Below are positions 61,542-64,000 of a DNA stretch of 64,000 nucleotides, piece by piece. The notes beneath the pieces are model-generated. The model was not told the origin of the DNA, did not search any database, and saw only the letters and a program-made list of their open reading frames with translations. This DNA is from Sphingobacterium micropteri (GTDB lineage Bacteria > Bacteroidota > Bacteroidia > Sphingobacteriales > Sphingobacteriaceae): positions 124,001 to 188,000 of the forward strand of contig NZ_JACOIK010000005.1 of the NCBI RefSeq assembly GCF_014692515.1, read 5' to 3'. The translations under genes were made by a program, and so were the position numbers. The first letter of the stretch is position 1. Every line of letters starts with the position of its first letter.

Positions 61542-62804
61542 ATGGTGAGACAGTGTTTGTTCAGTTTAATTCTACTTCTACTAAGCTTTTACACGTATTC
61601 GCAAGACTATGTAAAGATACAAATGGAGAGTGTGGCTGATACTGCAGTATCAACTATTTCTCACTCGTTGCACATTCCGAAGGGAAGTTGGGAAAATACA
61701 TACGGAAAACAGAAGTTAGAAGACCTAGATTGCGATAGTGCGTTTTTCCTTCATGCACCGGTTGATTACTTCCAGACGATTTTTCAAGCGTTCAAACGGG
61801 AGGATATGTCACGTGATTTTTTAGAAAATCAAATAGCAAAGTGGGGGCTTGATACCCTTGAATTGACTCCCGTAACAATTAGATCCTATATCTCAGCGTT
61901 AATAGCATATCAAAACGGCGAAGCTTTACTTATTATAGATAGTAACAACAATGGAAGTTTTAGTGATGATAGGATCCTCTCACAAGAAACTGTCAACGAA
62001 TCACGCACTCATAGGATTTTATACGAACGACCCAGGGAAGGAAAAGTTGTTCAAGATTCACTGACAATTCATATTGAGAATGTCAATTTTCCAGATAAAA
62101 TAATACGATTTAGATTTGTCGAGAAACGAGAAGGTTACTTTAAGCTGGCAGGAAAGAGATATAAGGTGACATTGGAAGCTCTGCTAAACGATTATGATTT
62201 TAGTGAGCTTTCTACCCTGAAAATTGATGATCAAGAAAAAACGATCGGTGAATTTTCGCTAAACCATTTAATTACAGTAGATGAAAACTTAGTCTACCAA
62301 GTTTTTTCCATTTCAAGAGATGGAGGGGTGATCGAACTTAAAAGATATAAACATAAGAAACTCAGCTCTCTTCAGATCGGAAACTTTATGCCACCTTTTA
62401 GCGCAAGAAGTATAAATGGAAATATTACCCACAGTGACGATTTTAAAGGGAAGTATGTATTAGTGTATTTCTGGAACTCTAGCTGTGCCGGAAGTACTTA
62501 TTTGTTAAAGGAGCATGTCGACTCATTAATATCTTCAAATCAGGATTTGACACTGCTTTCAATAGCATTGGATAAGTTAGAGCATCTTCCTCTTTCTTAT
62601 ATTCAGGAAGAGAGTTTACATAATTTAATTGTGGAACCGGCGAATGGTCAACTCAATCAAATTTTTCAAATCAAAATCTTTCCAACATACTATCTGATCA
62701 ACCCAGATGGAAAGATTCTTTTAAAGAGTGAAAGAGGCGTGGATACGCGTACTTTTAACGAAAATATACTGAAAGCTATTAGAACCGACCGAGACGACTT
62801 CTAA
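61542..62804 (+). CDS. Exported TlpA/thioredoxin-like protein lacking the resolving cysteine
   Basis: The 420-residue protein has a signal peptide (LFSLILLLLSFYTYSQ), a 270-residue N-terminal beta-rich region, and a C-terminal AhpC/TSA-thioredoxin fold beginning QIGNFMPPFSARSINGN. The strand VLVYFWNSSC carries Cys315, then IKIFPTYYLINPDGKI with the cis-Pro. Where TlpA proteins have WxxWCxxC, here only one cysteine remains (SSCAGST), so classic dithiol exchange is not possible. It may bind or form mixed disulfides, or be non-redox. It lies 60 bp after propeller 3. Confidence 0.8.
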   Translation: MVRQCLFSLILLLLSFYTYSQDYVKIQMESVADTAVSTISHSLHIPKGSWENTYGKQKLEDLDCDSAFFLHAPVDYFQTIFQAFKREDMSRDFLENQIAKWGLDTLELTPVTIRSYISALIAYQNGEALLIIDSNNNGSFSDDRILSQETVNESRTHRILYERPREGKVVQDSLTIHIENVNFPDKIIRFRFVEKREGYFKLAGKRYKVTLEALLNDYDFSELSTLKIDDQEKTIGEFSLNHLITVDENLVYQVFSISRDGGVIELKRYKHKKLSSLQIGNFMPPFSARSINGNITHSDDFKGKYVLVYFWNSSCAGSTYLLKEHVDSLISSNQDLTLLSIALDKLEHLPLSYIQEESLHNLIVEPANGQLNQIFQIKIFPTYYLINPDGKILLKSERGVDTRTFNENILKAIRTDRDDF

Positions 62805-62899
62805 ATCTACCTAACAAGCTCCCGTTGTTAATACCCCTACATTGGATTGTTTCATTAAATTTGGAAAAAGATAACATACCAACCATCAAATTATAAACA

Positions 62900-64000
62900 A
62901 TGAAAAAGATATTCAACCTATTTATCGCGTTAGTTTTCGCAACTAAGCTTTTTGGTCAAACCCGCTCTATAGAACATCTACCGGCGGAGTTACAAAACTC
63001 CGGTATTTATCACATCGCAGCTATTCGAAACGTCGATACCGCCACCTTTGTGGATGTCCATGTGACTTTTATTCCGGGATGGTGGACCATGTTTTCCAAA
63101 AAGAACTTTATTAAAGCGATCGATTCAGAACAGAAAATGCATCCGAAAGGAATTGCAGGTGCTGTATTTGAAGAAAAACTTCGGACACCCAAATCTGGCG
63201 ATACACTCGTTACATTGGTGTTTGATCCGTTGCCGGCAAATGTAGCGCAAATTGATTTTGGCGAGGGGGAGAAAACATATATTTATGGGGTCGATATACA
63301 TGGAAAGACAGATCCGACGATTAAAGATTCCGAGGATCAAAAGGAAGAAGAAGCGTTGGAATGGGTTCATGCTGAATTGGCCAAAGCGGAAAATCCAAAG
63401 GTTTTGGAATCCTATGACAGCGAAGATTTTTTTCGGAGGGATTCGGTCCGTATCGTAGGTTATATTAAGGGCTACGATCCGCGACTTGGCTTTTCAAGCG
63501 GTATCATTTACCAAACCGACCAGTTCACGAGAGAAGATTTCCCAGCTACCGCGAGGATTTATGAAAACGGCACTTTTGAGGTTTCGTATGAAGCCCTTTA
63601 TCCCGAAATTTCATATATATCAATCAATGATCAAGTGATTGAGTTTTATGCCGAGCCAGGACATACCATAGGGTTGCTGTTGGATTGGGAAGACTTTTTA
63701 CAAAGCGATCGCTATAGGGATAGAAGCTATATCTGGCAACATATACAGTATTTGGGGGATTTAGGAAAATTTAATGAAAATCTATTTGCTATTGATCTTC
63801 TTGAACCCGACTATAATAAGTTAGCAGATAGCCAGAAGAGAATCATGCCTAATGATTTTAAAAATACGTGGATAGAAAAATGGCAAGCTGCATCTCGGCG
63901 GACTGATTCTGTTTTGATTGCAGATCAAGTTGATACTAAACTTTCGTCGCTGGTTAAAGCGGAAGTTGATGTTCAATACGCGAGTTACATTTTTGAATAT
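62900..64000 (+). CDS. Exported protein, probable TlpA-like redoxin N-terminal part, cut by window end
   Basis: The ATG at 62900 opens a frame that stays open to the last base (367 codons, no stop). It begins MKKIFNLFIALVFATKLFGQ, a signal peptide. The visible part is beta-rich, with FYAEPGHTIGLLLDWEDF typical of the N-terminal (DUF4369-like) regions of long TlpA-family proteins in Bacteroidota; the thioredoxin domain would lie beyond the window. A TAAATTTG -7 box at 62856-62863 sits 36 bp before the start. The redoxin assignment is inference from this N-terminal pattern and from the preceding TlpA-like gene. Confidence 0.65.
   Translation, partial: MKKIFNLFIALVFATKLFGQTRSIEHLPAELQNSGIYHIAAIRNVDTATFVDVHVTFIPGWWTMFSKKNFIKAIDSEQKMHPKGIAGAVFEEKLRTPKSGDTLVTLVFDPLPANVAQIDFGEGEKTYIYGVDIHGKTDPTIKDSEDQKEEEALEWVHAELAKAENPKVLESYDSEDFFRRDSVRIVGYIKGYDPRLGFSSGIIYQTDQFTREDFPATARIYENGTFEVSYEALYPEISYISINDQVIEFYAEPGHTIGLLLDWEDFLQSDRYRDRSYIWQHIQYLGDLGKFNENLFAIDLLEPDYNKLADSQKRIMPNDFKNTWIEKWQAASRRTDSVLIADQVDTKLSSLVKAEVDVQYASYIFEY

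Overview
The window is a chromosomal segment from a member of the Bacteroidota, most likely Sphingobacteriaceae (Sphingobacterium, Pedobacter or Olivibacter relatives). The evidence is the gene content (NVEALA peptides, 6-bladed beta-propeller lipoproteins, bactofilin/M23 cluster, MtaB, UVR-tailed bifunctional nuclease), the L34 and FtsZ C-terminal sequences, and the recurring Bacteroidota promoter form TTTG-N19/20-TAnnTTTG in front of many genes. No rRNA or tRNA gene was seen. Species-level placement is inference.

Layout. 1-7480 is the end of the division and cell wall (dcw) cluster: ftsW (cut by the window edge), murG, murC, ftsQ, ftsA, ftsZ. 7572-16000 holds a TIM-barrel isomerase, an orphan LuxR-type regulator, mscL, rpmH-rnpA-yidD, tsaB, corA, a Skp-like lipoprotein, gyrB and a 5'-truncated histidine kinase remnant. 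16033-22779 holds rpsA, a thioesterase-mltG-PASTA operon, ddl, folA and thyA. 23056-35663 is a mixed housekeeping stretch: esterase lipoprotein, mtaB, EamA exporter, NlpC/P60 lipoprotein, MscS channel, nucleoside-type MFS transporter, bifunctional nuclease, etfAB, NlpE-like lipoprotein, cysteine desulfurase. 35689-38575 is a compact morphogenesis operon (M23 peptidase, bactofilin, actin-like protein, bactofilin) in which the actin homologue appears circularly permuted. 38738-47113 holds lnt, a PH/SHOCT protein, rsmI, a 31-residue acidic peptide gene, serS, a degenerate 63-bp tandem repeat array, an FnIII protein, a methyltransferase and pncB.

The last 17 kb (47136-64000) is an accessory surface/secretion locus. 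A two-component system (kinase plus OmpR-type regulator) faces away from a series of genes on the + strand. Three times a small exported peptide gene is followed by a 6-bladed beta-propeller lipoprotein: two peptides carry the NVEALA motif and the third is Cys-rich. Around these modules lie a CxxC lipoprotein, a transglutaminase-like lipoprotein, a stand-alone LytTR regulator overlapping an O-antigen-ligase/TPR membrane protein, a large MG2/TonB-plug protein, and two TlpA-like proteins, the second running off the window. This repeated peptide-propeller arrangement and the permuted actin operon are the two best candidates for undescribed biology.

Regulatory features read directly include three DnaA-box-like 9-mers beside the ftsZ promoter, several promoters whose -7 box ends only 3-4 nt before the start codon (leaderless mRNAs), and a three-copy dispersed intergenic element with a pairing-conserved hairpin tail.
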